Below are positions 13,812-27,116 of a DNA stretch of 64,000 nucleotides, in pieces. A program made the translations under genes and the position numbers. The stretch is from NCBI RefSeq assembly GCF_021155765.1, contig NC_060106.1, forward strand, positions 15,092,031 through 15,156,030, written 5' to 3'. A model generated the notes under the pieces. It was not told where the DNA came from and ran no database searches. It saw nothing but the letters and a program-made list of their open reading frames with translations. The stretch is from Diprion similis. Lineage: Eukaryota; Arthropoda; Insecta; Hymenoptera; Diprionidae. How positions within the stretch are numbered: the stretch's first letter is position 1; every line of letters begins with the position of its first letter.

Positions 13812-15875
13812 AGGCATCCATTTTTTTCACTGCACGCATCACATAGAGTTTGACTTTCTTTGCGACTCGAGAATCTTGGGTAAATCCGATGTCGGAACGT
13901 TTAGATCCTTGGAGGGCGAAATTCTTGAATTTCCTTTTCAGGCTCTTTCGCCTTTTTATCTATCAGTGCGAATCGCCGAGGTCATGATTTAGTTTAGATC
14001 GCCTTCGACTAAGCCGTCATCGTCGAGTGAACATATCGATCCGACGAAGCACGAATACAAGCGTGTGTGTCGCGTGCATTGTACGGGGGTGCTGGTGCGT
14101 ATGGTGACATACTGGTGGGTGCAGGTTAGGTACGCTTCTGATGCAGAGTCTGCACCCCTCCACAAATCCAGTAGTATTTCCTCCCGTTAGAAATCCGAGG
14201 GACGCGGAATGTCGTCGAGGGGAATTTTCCTAATTCAGGGAAATTCGTGAAATTATCCGGACCGATCGATGAGCGGATAATCAATGATTAATGACCCGAC
14301 CTCTCGGCGAGATTGATGACCGTGCATCAGTCTAATATTCCTCAATAACGACGTAGACGCTTCAATCGACTGCATCCTCGGCACCCGGAACGCGTAAAAT
14401 TACGGGTAAAATAACGGAAACGTTCACCTGCCGGATGGGTAACGATTTCCAAGACGGAAATCCTCTCTGCTGCATCGAGATTCGCAAGCGATGTAGGTAA
14501 TTCTCTGAGATGAGAAGACGATAATTCGATTATGGTACGTGGCGTCGACGGTCGTCTCCCTGTATAACGAAAAGGCCAACGTGATGTGGCAAAAAGTGGA
14601 GAAACATAGAGAAAAGGAAAAAAATTGCCAAACATCTCCTGCGGCATCGTGTTTCAGCATCTGTTAAGACCCAAGCTTTCGTATATATACGGGCATAGAG
14701 AGAACGGCTTTTCATTGTGAGCCGGCATTTGCAGGCCATTGTGGTAAACCACGAACAATACAGAAAACGGCACCGGGGTCTATATCCACCGTGATCACCA
14801 CGCTCAAAATCCTGCGGTATATTCCTATTTTCGGTGGACATACTTCGGTTGTGTGCACGTAGTCTCATCCCGTGTACACAGGTCCCGATTCGTGGCCGAT
14901 AGGTCCACTAAAATATGGAAAACCGTATTTGGTTTGTCGATTAATTCTGAAGGTAGCTGCATTATTCATCACGGGGACACGGATGCTGCACACTGTACCG
15001 GATCTCGTCAAAGGTCGCCATAAGCTCAAGAGGGTCTGACCGTGAATGATCGAGCGACGTTTCCACAAAATCGGAAAACCCTTCATCGATCCCAAGGAAA
15101 TTCTCTGTGGGAAGCCTGGGCCGGATCAACGCGATGCTTTCCAATGATCCAGGCATCAGTCATTACACCCGAGTTCAACTATCCGAATCGCAGCAGCGAA
15201 CCCCGTGAAAAAACCCAGGAACCCAATTCGAGTACACGGCGTGCTGAAGGGGTGTATAAATGAAAATCGTTGAAAGACACCGCGTGAAGTCGTTTTTTTC
15301 CTGGACGGTCGATGTAGCGCCGTTTTATCGCGGCATAAAGAACTCTCGTATCGAAAGCCTTGAACGACTTTTGGGCCATGGTTTCCATGGTTTCCGAGTC
15401 ATCGGAAGGCCCAGCCAGTCTCGTCGCTCCTTTCCTTCCACAAAAACGATCCGCACCGTCGACTGGCTAACAACAGGGCACAAGTCTTCGTTTTTACGTC
15501 TGCATGTGCGTGTCTGTATACACGAATTGACATCGCACGGTAGGCAGGAACTCGACAATGAGTCCCCGCGACGCGATACCTCGGTCTGAACCTTTGACTC
15601 GCGAGGGGACAGATGTCTGATGCAGGGTAGGTACGACGGGCCCCGGTCGCGCTCGGGTGACGCCGATCGAGAGGCCGTGTTGCACCCCGTCGGGGGGACC
15701 AGGACCGGGGGCAGGTGGACCCCCGACGCGTGCCGGCCACCCAACCCCCCGCTGCGATTCCATTCGAGACTATAATTTACTCCAAGAATTGCCGGGCGAT
15801 ATCTGACCCCGCGAATTATTGATAGCGGGAGAATTACGGGTTTGAATGGAAAATTTTCAAGTATTCCATTAGATC

Positions 15876-16085
15876 CGTCAGATGGAATGTCGAAAATAAT
15901 TGACACGTATTTTAACGTTTTTCAATTCAATGTTTATTAACAAAGATATAGCAAGTTGAATTCCGCGTGATAATGTTCACGTTCAGTATATCTATATTTA
16001 TGCGATATCTTTGTTAATGATCATTGAATTGAAAAAAGGAGAAAAAATACGTGTCAATTATTTTTCAACATTATATGTGCTGACG
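15876..16085. mobile_element. Fold-back / MITE-like element with long inverted arms
   Basis: Left arm (about 15876-15951) and right arm (about 16003-16085) are inverted copies. Both share CGTCAG at the outer edge, then AATGTYGAAAATAATTGACACG, then TTTCAATTCAATG and ATTAACAAAGATAT, with small indels. A loop of about 50 bases contains a further small hairpin (CGTGA/TCACG). There is no coding capacity. Target-site duplications are not clear, so the superfamily cannot be named. It could be a solo fold-back element, an internally deleted DNA transposon, or the source of a structured RNA. Confidence 0.7.
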
Positions 16086-19000
16086 AACTAGCGAACTTGA
16101 TGAATTTTTTCATCCAAATACCTAATTGCTTGAGGGATGTAACGTCCTTTTTTCAGGTCCATATTCTACAGTTTTAATCGACGATTGTAACGGACTAATC
16201 GTAAGCTGAATTCTTATTCACAACTATAACTGCACGCTCTCTTGACTTTTCCAAAAAAAGTGCTAATTTCTCCGTTTGAAAGATATTTTTTTAGCAATGA
16301 AAAACGTCAAGTTGCAATCACGGTGCACCGAATGTATGTATATTTTATTTACGGGGGCAGGAAGGGGGCAGAAAACCCGGAGGAAAGGGAGGCTTAGGCA
16401 GGATTACAAGCGCGCTAGGAGTATTTACCTTTGAACCAAGGCTCAGTTCGTATGTAAGTTTAAATTAGGGGACTCAACGCTCTTTGTCGAATTGCTATGG
16501 CTTGTGTCGTTGCAAATGAAAAACCGCGTTATGGCGAGGATTTTTTTTTTTTTTTATAAATCCAAACGCCTGTTTTATTGCGCCAAGTCTGAAGCGTCGG
16601 CCCCTGTTCGATGAATGCTTAGGATAATCCGCAACCTGCTTACAGCCGAATTCGTACCGAAACGTAACACCTCTCAATTCCTTTCAGCTACGCACTTCCG
16701 AATACGGAAATCTGCAAACTTTTGCAATATTTGGCAAAATCGGCGCATGGCGTGGAAGGAAAATCAAATTTTCAGACGCTGAACGTTAGAGTACTGCAGA
16801 AATGTGGCAAGTACAGGAACAGATTGAAGTTACGAAACCGCGGTTGGCGCACCTGCGTAAACGCGGACGTTGCTTGAGTGAGACGGATGAAACTGTGAGA
16901 GAAAAAAATGGTTCGTCCAATTTCCTGACCGCTACCGATGGCCTCCCCTGTTGATACAGTTCTCGGCAGCGTTCCATTCGGAAACTCAATACCTATCTCT
17001 TATTAGCTCCTCAGGGTATTGCAATTGGCTCTTCGGACGTCTCCTGGAATGAAAAGAAGTTGGTTGGTTTTACGGGCGCGTTGCTTCGGTGAATGCGGCA
17101 GTGAATACGTAGGTATGCACAATTGAGAAAACGCCGATTATTGAAAGGGAGAAAGGCCCTGGGATGACCGCAGTTTGAGGGGTCAACTAGCCGTGAAATA
17201 TACATAGAGAGGATTCTTTTGTAGCCAATAAAACTGCCTCTGCCGTTATCCGCAAAGATAAATGCGATTCTCATATTTCCAAATCTCGTGCAAAAAACAA
17301 CACGTCACTGTTAAAATTTCTGCGTGAAATCTCATTCGATTTAAAACAAAATCTAGTCCGAAGGAATTATACAGAATTCGGTTTATTTTTAGTAACACAT
17401 CGCTCCCTATATAGTGACGAAAAGGACACGATTGAAAAATTATCGATTTTGAGTTATCGGACTGAAGTTCAGTGTCTCCTAAGTTTTTTTGAATGCTCAA
17501 GTACTGAGAGGGTAATTCCGATTATTTCCATTAGTACTTTTCATTCGTACAGAAAATGAACGTTTGTTTTATTTTTGTGTTGTGTCAGTTTCGTCGCCGG
17601 GAAACTGTACGCACAAAGTCGTTCAGATTTGAAACTTACATAGACTTGAGGACATCGGAGAACTTTTAACAGCAAATGTGAATATCCTCCAAGAAAATCT
17701 ACTCATCGGTGTACCGATAATCCGCATAGTTTCCGGTTGATGGTAGATTTGCATACTCCTACGTGGCGATTATCATAAGGAGATCAGCTGGCGGAAGGAC
17801 GATGTAACGCGTTTAAATAGGGAAAAATGTTAGTCAGCCTCGACCCACGTAGAACGTTTAAATATTCAATGTTATTCCTACACTTTGCACCAGGCGGTGT
17901 GTCCATGGAGCAGTCAAGTGGTGTCTCCCGGCTTCCTCCTCGCCCCCGTGTTCCCTCGGCGTTATACGTACTTGAGGCCCCGAGCAAAACGGGGAACCCC
18001 CTGCCAACTCGGCAACGGCGTGGCGGGTATGAAGCTGCTAGTAGGCAGTAGTCAGTCACTGTACTGGCAGCTCATTAAACACCCACAGCACCCTGCGTCC
18101 CGCACCCTGATTTAACTATTGTTTAGTGTGCGTGTGCCTGCCTCGAAAGCGTGTGGGTGAGCCTGGCTGGCCCGTGGCAAAACCTAGTCAGCGCCTACAC
18201 TGGCCTCTCCACGAGGAAAGGGGCCGGCTCGCGCCACGACAAGCCATCTGTCCGCATTTTCAAACTGCAAGTACGAATGCCAGGGGTTCGTACGCTCGAT
18301 CTACGCACACGCGGAAATTCGGTTCCACAAACAGGTTGCCTGCACGATTTTTGGCGACAAGGTGAAACCTTTCTTTGGCGAAGATATTTGTCGGGAACGT
18401 AATATCTCTTGTCATTGCACCCCCCCAACACTGTGGATGAAATGTGGATTAAATACAATGCAGAAATTTTGAAATTGTTCTTCTCGATTTTGTTTTTTTT
18501 TTAATATTTTTGCCAGCTAGTCGCCATCGGCGAATTATGCATTGGTTGAACGAGGTACATAAAACGAGGGTAAATTTTTTATAGAATGATTGACAGCTGG
18601 AGTATTATTGCTGTGCAGCGGTTGAGAGCCACTGAAGATATAGTAGTGACGTGTTCGTGCGTTGGTTCGGTCGTACACCAGCTTTGGCTTTGGCTTTGAT
18701 TGTGATCGAAGCAGCCCCCGTCCATTCACCCCCTCATTGGCCCCCCTCCTCGAACTGCACTACATTATTATTTCATAACAATGACACTAGCGCGGGGTGA
18801 TAACTGTTATGTGTGCCGGCGACACGGTCCGACGAACAAGGCACGAATTAAAAGGTGGATTAAAAATTTACCGAAATAACGTCGATTAAGGGATGCGTAT
18901 ACGCGTCGAATGCGTAGGTAAACCAACTAGCATGAAATCAGTTACAAAGCCGTATATTCGTCGTCGCTTTCACGTCTGGAAAGATAATCCTTACAGTCTT

Positions 19001-21100
19001 TCACAATCATTCGTCGACTCAGAATGACTAATCAACGGTCAAACTGTAATGATATCCTGACATTTTTTTCGTGGCTATGAGCCACTTCATTGGCATCTGT
19101 TCAACGGTTTATCTTTCACTGTATGAAAAAAAGATTCCAAGGCATACAATCGCAACAGGGAACTTTTCGAGGATGAATTACCCTGCGATACGAGTCCATC
19201 GCAACACGCCACTAAAGTCCAGTAGTGTTTGCGCGATGAGTTTTAATTGAGTTTTTCTCTTCAGGATGGTAACACGAGAAGGTGGACGATGGTCTGGCGA
19301 GTTGTCCGTTTGTTGGATCATCTGCTCATGGGCTTACGTTTCGTTTGTACTATCAACACCGCGGTAAAAAGTTAATTAAATCCCTCTCGCGCCTTCTTTA
19401 TTTTATACATCGAAGTACGCGAGTGTAGCCTGTATTCAATTACACGTGCAGTATGTTGCTTTCGTTGCGGCAAGAATCTCACAGTGATTCAGGGTATCCA
19501 AAAGTCCACGTCGAACTGCTTTAAACATAAAAGGAAAAAACAGTTTTTCAGGACAATGTATAGATCACTCGCAAACTACATTTTTACCACTGCAAAGACT
19601 TTCTGATTTTTAAATTTACAGTAACAAGATGCCCATAAACTGACTTTCATATACTTTTAATTGGAACAGTTTTTACCAGAAGCCAATCGATTCTCCGTTA
19701 GTCATGTAACTATACAGCAAATTCGTTACTTGCATTGCAACCGACAAGTCACACCTTATTTTTCGTTTTCAATTATCCGTGCGGCTGCAACCCGAAACTA
19801 TTCTCGAAACCTTGGAGGATAATTTAGAGATGTGATAATCGGTGAGTGAAATATCTCTGGACAAACGCTGAACTCGTCGCAGCTGAGTGATCGAGAATTT
19901 TCACACGACTCTGGAAAATGTTTACGGATTGCCGACGCTTTGATGTTGGTAATATCGGATTTTGACAGGTGGGCGTTATTGGGCGTCGCTGGGCGTCGGA
20001 CCTCCTTGGAGGCGAAGGGCCACACCGAAACCCTAGCGAAGCGTGGACGGCATCACTTCACGAGGCATTCAGAGCCCTTACTTTCTGGGGCGCGGCCCTT
20101 TTGAAATAAGCCACTTTCGGAGAGATCTGACGAAATATCTCGATGGGATTTTCGCACTTTTGAACTTCTTTGGCTCCGTTTCGTTCTCGGCTTTTCTCCG
20201 ACTTTAGGGTAAACCCCTCGAGTGTTTCCTCCGCATGAAATCCTTAAATTGTGTGTGTATAATTTTTTTTTTCTTCCTCCTTTCCCAACTTGCACAATCA
20301 ATGTTTCCCGCAACTATACCGTACCTGTAATCCTCGGCTCCTTTTCTCCGCAAATTATTTGCGGTTTTGAAACTCAGTTCAAAGTCTACCGACTGAGGAA
20401 ATCCGCGGATTCAAGTACTTGCTTCCCATGCTCAAACGATAGTTAGCAATATGCTTACTCCTGTGTCGAATTATTAAATTTTCGATACAATGATAGAACT
20501 TGAATAGACGAATAGACGCGGCATGAGCTCAATCGTTCGCACGATTTACTCCTAAAACTTTTCATACTTCTTGTATACCGCGCCCATGAACCGGAAGCAA
20601 AGAAGAAAGGGCCGAAACCACTTCCGCGAAAAAAATCATACGTGTATTAATTTGACAATTTACTAACCGGTAATACCCTCACTAATTCGAAAGCTCCCGC
20701 GGTTGGATATTATATGCCTGCGAACATTTCCCAAACCGCAGACGGCCTGCAGCACGGCTGCGGCTTAAGGGCCGTAGCGAATTGATTCCTGCACGCGGAG
20801 GGTCCGCCGCCTTCGGCTGAGCCACCACCGGCCAGACAATTTCAAGCTATTTAAGGTATTTAGCGGGAACCGTTTGCCTCAGTTACGGGAAATTGAGAAT
20901 GAATTTGCTTCAGTGTAGATATTGGTCGGCCGGATCCGGAAGCTCGGCGAATTCAGTTCAGTGCCAAGGAAAAAAATTTCGATATTATAGCTAGACAACG
21001 AGTGTTTTCACGTGATTACTGACAGTAATAACAAAGTCTGGATATCGAACGGAATGTATAAATAAGGAATTTCAGAGAACCGGATAATTGTATACGAGTA

Positions 21101-21321
21101 GGTGAGGGTGGGGCAAAGTGGGCACCTTAAAATTTTTTATATCTCAAAAAAATTTGTGGGGAAAAGCGGGCCTCTTGAAATTTTTTAAATATCACGGGAT
21201 AAAATTAACGACCTGAACTCATTATTGAATATGAATTATTCGGAAATCATAATTACTCGAAACATTTTATTCTGATTTTAGCATTATTTTCTTAAGGGGA
21301 CTACTTTACCCCACCCTCCAC
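21101..21321. mobile_element. MITE-like element, TA-flanked, with about 30-bp terminal inverted repeats
   Basis: The left end (21101-21130) and right end (21293-21321, inverted) share GAGGGTGGGG(C/T)AAAGT and a CCTTAA-like inner edge, with few mismatches. The 221-base element is bounded by TA on both sides (21099-21100 and 21322-21323). TA is the target duplication typical of Tc1/mariner-type insertion. The left part contains an internal duplication of about 36 bases: GGGGCAAAGTGGGC..TTAAAATTTTTTATATC near 21110 is repeated near 21159. There is no ORF, so it would be non-autonomous. Confidence 0.75.
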
Positions 21322-21761
21322 TATATATTTTGAATATTCCAAAATCGCCAGTGCAAATATTATCCAGGACTGCCATCCAGCTAATTCCCAAAAACTAATA
21401 TTAAACCTTGACTAATCCAAATATCCAAGGCATTAATTTCCTAATGCTTGACTATCGCTTTGGGGATGTGGTTTGAGATGTCAGGGTAAATTTCATCGCT
21501 TTCAACCCAGCTCTAAAAATATCTGATGTAATTAAATCGTGTCGTAAGCTGACCCTCAACGCCTAATGCTGGAAGGGTTAATACGCAGATGATGAACCAG
21601 ATGGGCACTGCCGTGGTTCAAGAATCCGATTACACGTCACCAAGTGTCTTGCTCGTTTCGTGACCATCGGTTTAATAGTATCTCTGTACGAATCCCCGGG
21701 ATATGATCGCATTAAGTACAGGAGGCTAGTTCCTGTCAGATTCGCAAAACGCCCTCGCCGG

Positions 21762-24700
21762 CACGTGACTGCAACACGCGGCAGCGACGGGCGGGTCTTA
21801 CTTTTGCGCATCTTTATAACCGCGTCACTCCTAATTTTTTAACCGCATAGCCACGCGCCTCCCTCGTAAAGTGTGAGTTGGTTTTGAGCAGATATCGTAT
21901 CACGCGTTGGCACCTCCCTCTGGGAATCGGGACAAAGCATAATAACGCGACGATTGAGGTGTTCCAATGATAATATTAATGATCCTATCATCTGGGTGAC
22001 TAAACCACCGGAGTCACGTGCCGGCTCGAGGAGATGGATAGCTAAAATAGCTAACTACTCTTTTAATAAGAAAGTTTTTTAGGCACCGAACACTCCTCTC
22101 GTATGTCGCAGATCCATTTCACCATACTTTCGAACGACACGCGTTCTCTCAAGTGTTGCTCTGTTTGCGATATAAAAATGTCTGAGTTGTGATGTTAGCA
22201 TCGTTTACTAAATCGAAATTTCAGCACAAATCGTGGACAATTTTACCACAAGTAAATGCAATTCAGTGGTCAAACACTTCAAAGAAACTTTCCTTCAAAC
22301 CTCTTGTATCAGGAAAAAAAGAAATTTCAACAGAATCTTCTATATGCGACGTTAAAAAAAAAAAGATATTTACAGTAAGTGGCAAGTTACATAGAAATTA
22401 AGAACCGTACACAAGATAAAATTCTTATAGTTATAGATAGTTTGATGAGAAAATGATATCTTTGTCGTCACTGGATAAAGCGCGTTGAACTTGTTGAAAT
22501 ATTTCAATTGAATTTGAACGTTAATACGGCGTTGGCTTATATCTACAAGTGAAAGCCCCGTAGATAACAGGGTTAGCATTTCCCACAGACGAGATCAACT
22601 TGTTACGCGTTATCAATCTTTTTACGAAGCGATGTCAGCCCACAAGTTACACACCGGCACGAGCGACGAATTAAAGTTTGTCCATCGGTCGCGTGGCCCT
22701 TGTGCCTTGAACACGTGGCGGGGCTAGGAGATACCCCATAAAGCGAATATGGGTTCACGCCTCCGCGGCAACTCGCACGTGTCTTGAAACAACTCCGGTT
22801 AGCATCGATCACCGGTAAACTTCACGCCACCGCCGCCGCCGCACGCACGTGCCTAAAACGAATGAACGAGGACCGGAGATCAACGGCTAATTGAGATATA
22901 AAAGCCCATTTCATCCCGAAGTGAGAAAGCTCGGCGATTAAACGGCGTGAATCCATTACACTTTCCTCCTCGGACACGTGCCGCCGTGTTTGCACGCTAA
23001 TTACACACTCTGGGAGGCAATTTGGCTCGACTAATCACGGTGAGATAATCCGCAAAGAATATTCGCAAGAACCGCCACCAGTGTGCAGAATTTGTGAATG
23101 ATTCCTGTTTCTCATTTCATCCTCATCCTCCTCCCACCTCATCTCATTTCCCCATAAAATACATGCGGCTTTGATTCACCCTGGATATGTTGAAACTGTT
23201 GTGTAAAATATTTTACTGAATCGAAACGAATATTTATTGGGTTAAAATAAATTTTAATTGATCACTTACATTAATTGAATTATCTAACAGATTCATATTT
23301 GAGGGAGAAGTGTGTGTAGTTTCCAAAAAAATTTCTAGTCCAAATTTTTTTCGTTCGAGTGAATGACTCGGTTAAAAAGGTTCTGTATTGCCTGAATCAG
23401 ATCTTGAAATTGCAGGAAAAATTCAACCAGTTCAGATTTATTTCCAAATCACATCTAGGTGCGTTAAACAAACAAGGATAGCACAATCCGTACAATCTTC
23501 TGTACGCACTTAGGAGTAGCTGAAGCAGAGGAAGCAAATAAACGAAACGATGCTCGGAGAGGAGAGAACTGAAATTAAGCCTCGCCCGAGGATATTGGAG
23601 GAAGCTTCAACGTTTCGCAAACGTTTGCACACACCGGTCCCACGTGAAATGCTCGGGGCGGATCGTCGATGATCATGCTTTTCAATTAGGACACGTGGTC
23701 TTCTTGCGCTTTGCTTACTGTTTACTCGAGTTTACCTTTCGGTCGAAATACGAACGCACCGTCTCCGCACTGTGTACTCGCCGTTTTCACTTCCGCTTCG
23801 ACTGATTTCCTTTCAAGTGGTACCGAATGCCAGCCACGTACCGGCAACGTTTCCGGTCAGACTGGCCGGCTTCGATTTACTCAAGTATAGACAGGAAGAG
23901 CGGTTGTATGATTGAGTTAACCGTGACCAAAAAATTAAACTAGTTATCAGGCTACTGTAAGAAATTACGAGAAATCAAGTTCTTATTTCACGTATTTAAT
24001 GAAAAATGTATCGTACGTTTTTTAGTCTCTTCATCTCTTCCGAGTAGATGTATGTAGACTTGTATACGGGACACAGATGAAATGTGCAGCTACTCGTCGT
24101 TTTACGCCGGTGAACACGGTAAATGGACCACCTTTCCTCTCGAACTTTTCAATCAGAAGCAATCTTCAATCATTGAGTACTTAGTCCACTGAGAGAGACT
24201 CACAAAGACCCCCGGTGCACCCTCACCAACTCATATTCGCGGAAGAGGTTCTGGGGTCGGTCAAATCTGATCTAGATTACGGATCTGTTTTACACACTGT
24301 TTCTCGTCGATGAGGATCCCCCTTCATTGATCATCTCTGCAAAAATCGATAATGATCACCAACGTATAACACATTGTATATTATATATACATATATATAT
24401 ATATATATATAATATGATATAAGTATATAATATGATATAATTTTGCTAGTTGTTTCGACTCTATGAATTTTGCAGACAATTAAAACAATTACATTTAAAT
24501 TAAATTTGTAGATTATGGAACAATGTTTAGCAGCTTTTCTCTTATTCTGCTGAAAGGAATATGATTTCTTTTCACTGCATTGTCAAATTTTATATCACTG
24601 CTTCAGGGGAGTCGAAAACGTGAAATATATTTGAGAATGAGTACAATTAATTCTCCCACGTCCGTTGCTGGCAAGTTTCAAATAATACGATTATTTCGAT

Positions 24701-24861
24701 ATTGCAAAGGAAACAGAATCTTGTTGTGAAACAAACATCAGGCATCACCGATATAACACACAAAGGCAGCATCGTGGCAGGTGGACAAAAGGTAAAACCA
24801 TGGAAAAGCGTACTTAAAATCTAGTGAACATCTCGTTTGGTTCGGGAAGCTGCGGCACGTG
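21762..24861. promoter_or_regulatory. Cluster of nine CACGTG E-boxes
   Basis: Perfect CACGTG palindromes start at 21762, 22015, 22712, 22776, 22846, 22975, 23641, 23692 and 24856. By chance a stretch this long should hold fewer than one. Several have flanks such as GCACGTGCC or ACACGTGCC, close to sites bound by Hairy/E(spl) (Hes) repressors. The same core also suits Clock/Cycle and Myc/Max. Two more sites are only 12 bases apart at 12738 and 12750, just downstream of the bHLH gene. A regulatory role is inferred from density and from the neighbouring proneural gene. Confidence 0.35.
24390..24411. repeat. (AT)n microsatellite
   Basis: An uninterrupted AT dinucleotide run is embedded in a wider TATA-rich block (about 24376-24440) that also repeats AATATGATAT. 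Confidence 0.9.
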
Positions 24862-27097
24862 GTTACGGCCAGGCCAGGTGAGCCAACCCAACCGAATAAC
24901 GCTTTTTGACGTTAACGCCCGAGCTCTTATGTATGCTACACTAAATGCAGTGGGTAACAATGGCCAGATAGTAATCTCGAGCATTAGTCCCTGGTTACAG
25001 CCACGTTACCATTATGTTGGTGCTTCACCTATCAATCCATTGTTTCACTTATCAGATTTCGAAACGGGGCGCCCCTCTCTGGTGACCCGGTAACGGACCC
25101 GAAGTACCGCGTAACGATCGATTCTGCGACGAAAATAAATCTGTCGGGAAATAAATCGCGGCACAATCCGAGTGCGAGAGATAGAAACGAAGTCCAAGTG
25201 TCGCGAAACGAAATTGGAGAATTGAAAGTGGGAAATTTGCCGTTACTGCACTTTGACCAATTTACGTTCTGAGCAGTTTTCATTGGTCGCTCACTCTTCC
25301 TCGCTTTCTTTCTCTCTCTTCAGCTGTAATTTGGCTCCTTTGTTCACAGCTTACTTAGATCTCTATCCGATAAACTCTCAAGGGAACGAGAGCAGCTCCG
25401 TCCGTGTACTCAAAGAACTCCCAAAGGACTGCTAGATTATCTCTCCAGGATCTGGTACTGAGGTTCGTACTACCACCTCACTCATGGATTCAAGGGAATT
25501 GTGTTTTCTCTTCGATTATTCATACCAGGCTCTCTGAAGCACGCCTGTATATTTAAACCTTCAGATTCCGTCCTGCAAGTGTTCGAAATTGATTATATCG
25601 AGAGTTTTAAAGTTGGAAAAATCGGGTACATATCGGCTGCAATGAGCTACATAACATTAAGGCATAAGCAGCGTTCATTGTTGCAAAATTGAGTATAAAA
25701 CAAGTTCGCAATAGCGCGACAAGAATATCGCAGATGTCTATCGAGCGGCGCACGCAAAGCCACTTGAGGATAAAGTGGTCGTCAACAAAAGGCCCGGTGG
25801 TCCTGCGTAACAAGTAAAACAGTTGCCGATAAAATAATAGGTAAAAAACCGTCCACGCGCTACTGGTTTTCTATGAATGGAAAATTATGAGGCATGGATG
25901 CTGCCGAGTGGGGTGAGGAGGGGCGATGCGTCTGGAAAGATAAGGGTTCGATCGTTGAGCGAGTGAACTGAGGTAGGCAAATGAGTGGACATTTGGTCTA
26001 GAGGTCAATGGCTCGAGCAATTACATTTCAAGCTTTTCAACTCGGGAAAAATGACTTAGTGTTAACATATATCCTGCAGTGAAATTACAGCAGCGTTTAG
26101 TCGCCAAGCTGCGAGCGAAACCGGCTCTTCAGATTTATGGTCATTAGAGGGTTTATAACGCGTTTTCGAAATAGTCCCCACCCAGCAAAGCTAAACCCCT
26201 TTTCATTGGTCGAAAGAGGATGAACATTTCACTTTAAAAAGTCCGATGTTTGCGGACATTATACATACCCCCTGAGGAATTTCTCGGTTGTATTCCCAGG
26301 GTGAGACTGAAAGCATTGATCAGCAAGAATGGATTTTTCCTCGCGATAAAAATTGCAGGGTTCATCCAAAAAACGACCAGGCTCTACGTGTGGATGAATA
26401 CACTCCACGTCGGTGATTTCTCTCCCTCGCTATTCGGCAGCTCAAGGGAGGAATTCACCCCGTACCAATGACAGTTTTGCTGTATGGATTTTTTTTCAGT
26501 TCTCCTTTTCTGCCGACTGAGGGTACCTGCCCCAACGATCTCCCCCCAGGACGTCTTTCCGGTCGAACGCGCCCGAAGAATAAACCGATGCACAAGAGAA
26601 CATGCATGTAATCTCATCTAAGATTATTCCTATATAAGCATGAGCGAAAGTAGTTAATAAATACCTTCTGATACGCGAGTGTACCCGTGGTGAATTAAAA
26701 CTATCAAATTAAACCTACGCACTCACTCCCGTCCAATCATTGTCTGACTTACTTCGGGCTAAACCAGGTAAAAAATGACCCACCCTGTAGCTATTCAGCG
26801 CCTGCAAATCGCAACCGTAGTTACAGTGAAGCGTGTAGTGAAGCCTGCTGTCTCGGAGTAAACATTTTTCTATTTTTTTTTTTTTTTTTGGTAAAATTTC
26901 TGTTACATAGTTAGCAACAGCTTTGAACCATGTGACGTCATCAGGAGAAAAAAAATTTTGCTTGAAACTAGGCAGATTGCAACGAAAACTGTCCATTAAT
27001 CATACCATACGGAGATGAGAAACCGGGGTGTGAAAATCCCCGTTAAGCTTGTTGACAAAACATCCCAACGAAGCGATTTCTTTTTTTTTTTTTTTCT

Positions 27098-27116
27098 CGA
27101 AAAAACCGTTTTTTCG
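27098..27116. repeat. Short perfect palindrome after a T tract
   Basis: CGAAAAAAC, a single C, then GTTTTTTCG form 9-base arms with a 1-base centre, directly after a long poly(T) run. No gene end is nearby. It may be the end of a degraded repeat. Confidence 0.4.

Noticed and set aside
16340-16390. G-rich stretch as a G-quadruplex element
   Set aside because: The G runs are unequal and irregularly spaced, and no gene is near enough to suggest a role.
26933-26940. Perfect CRE palindrome TGACGTCA
   Set aside because: A single 8-base site far from any promoter is expected by chance in a window this size.
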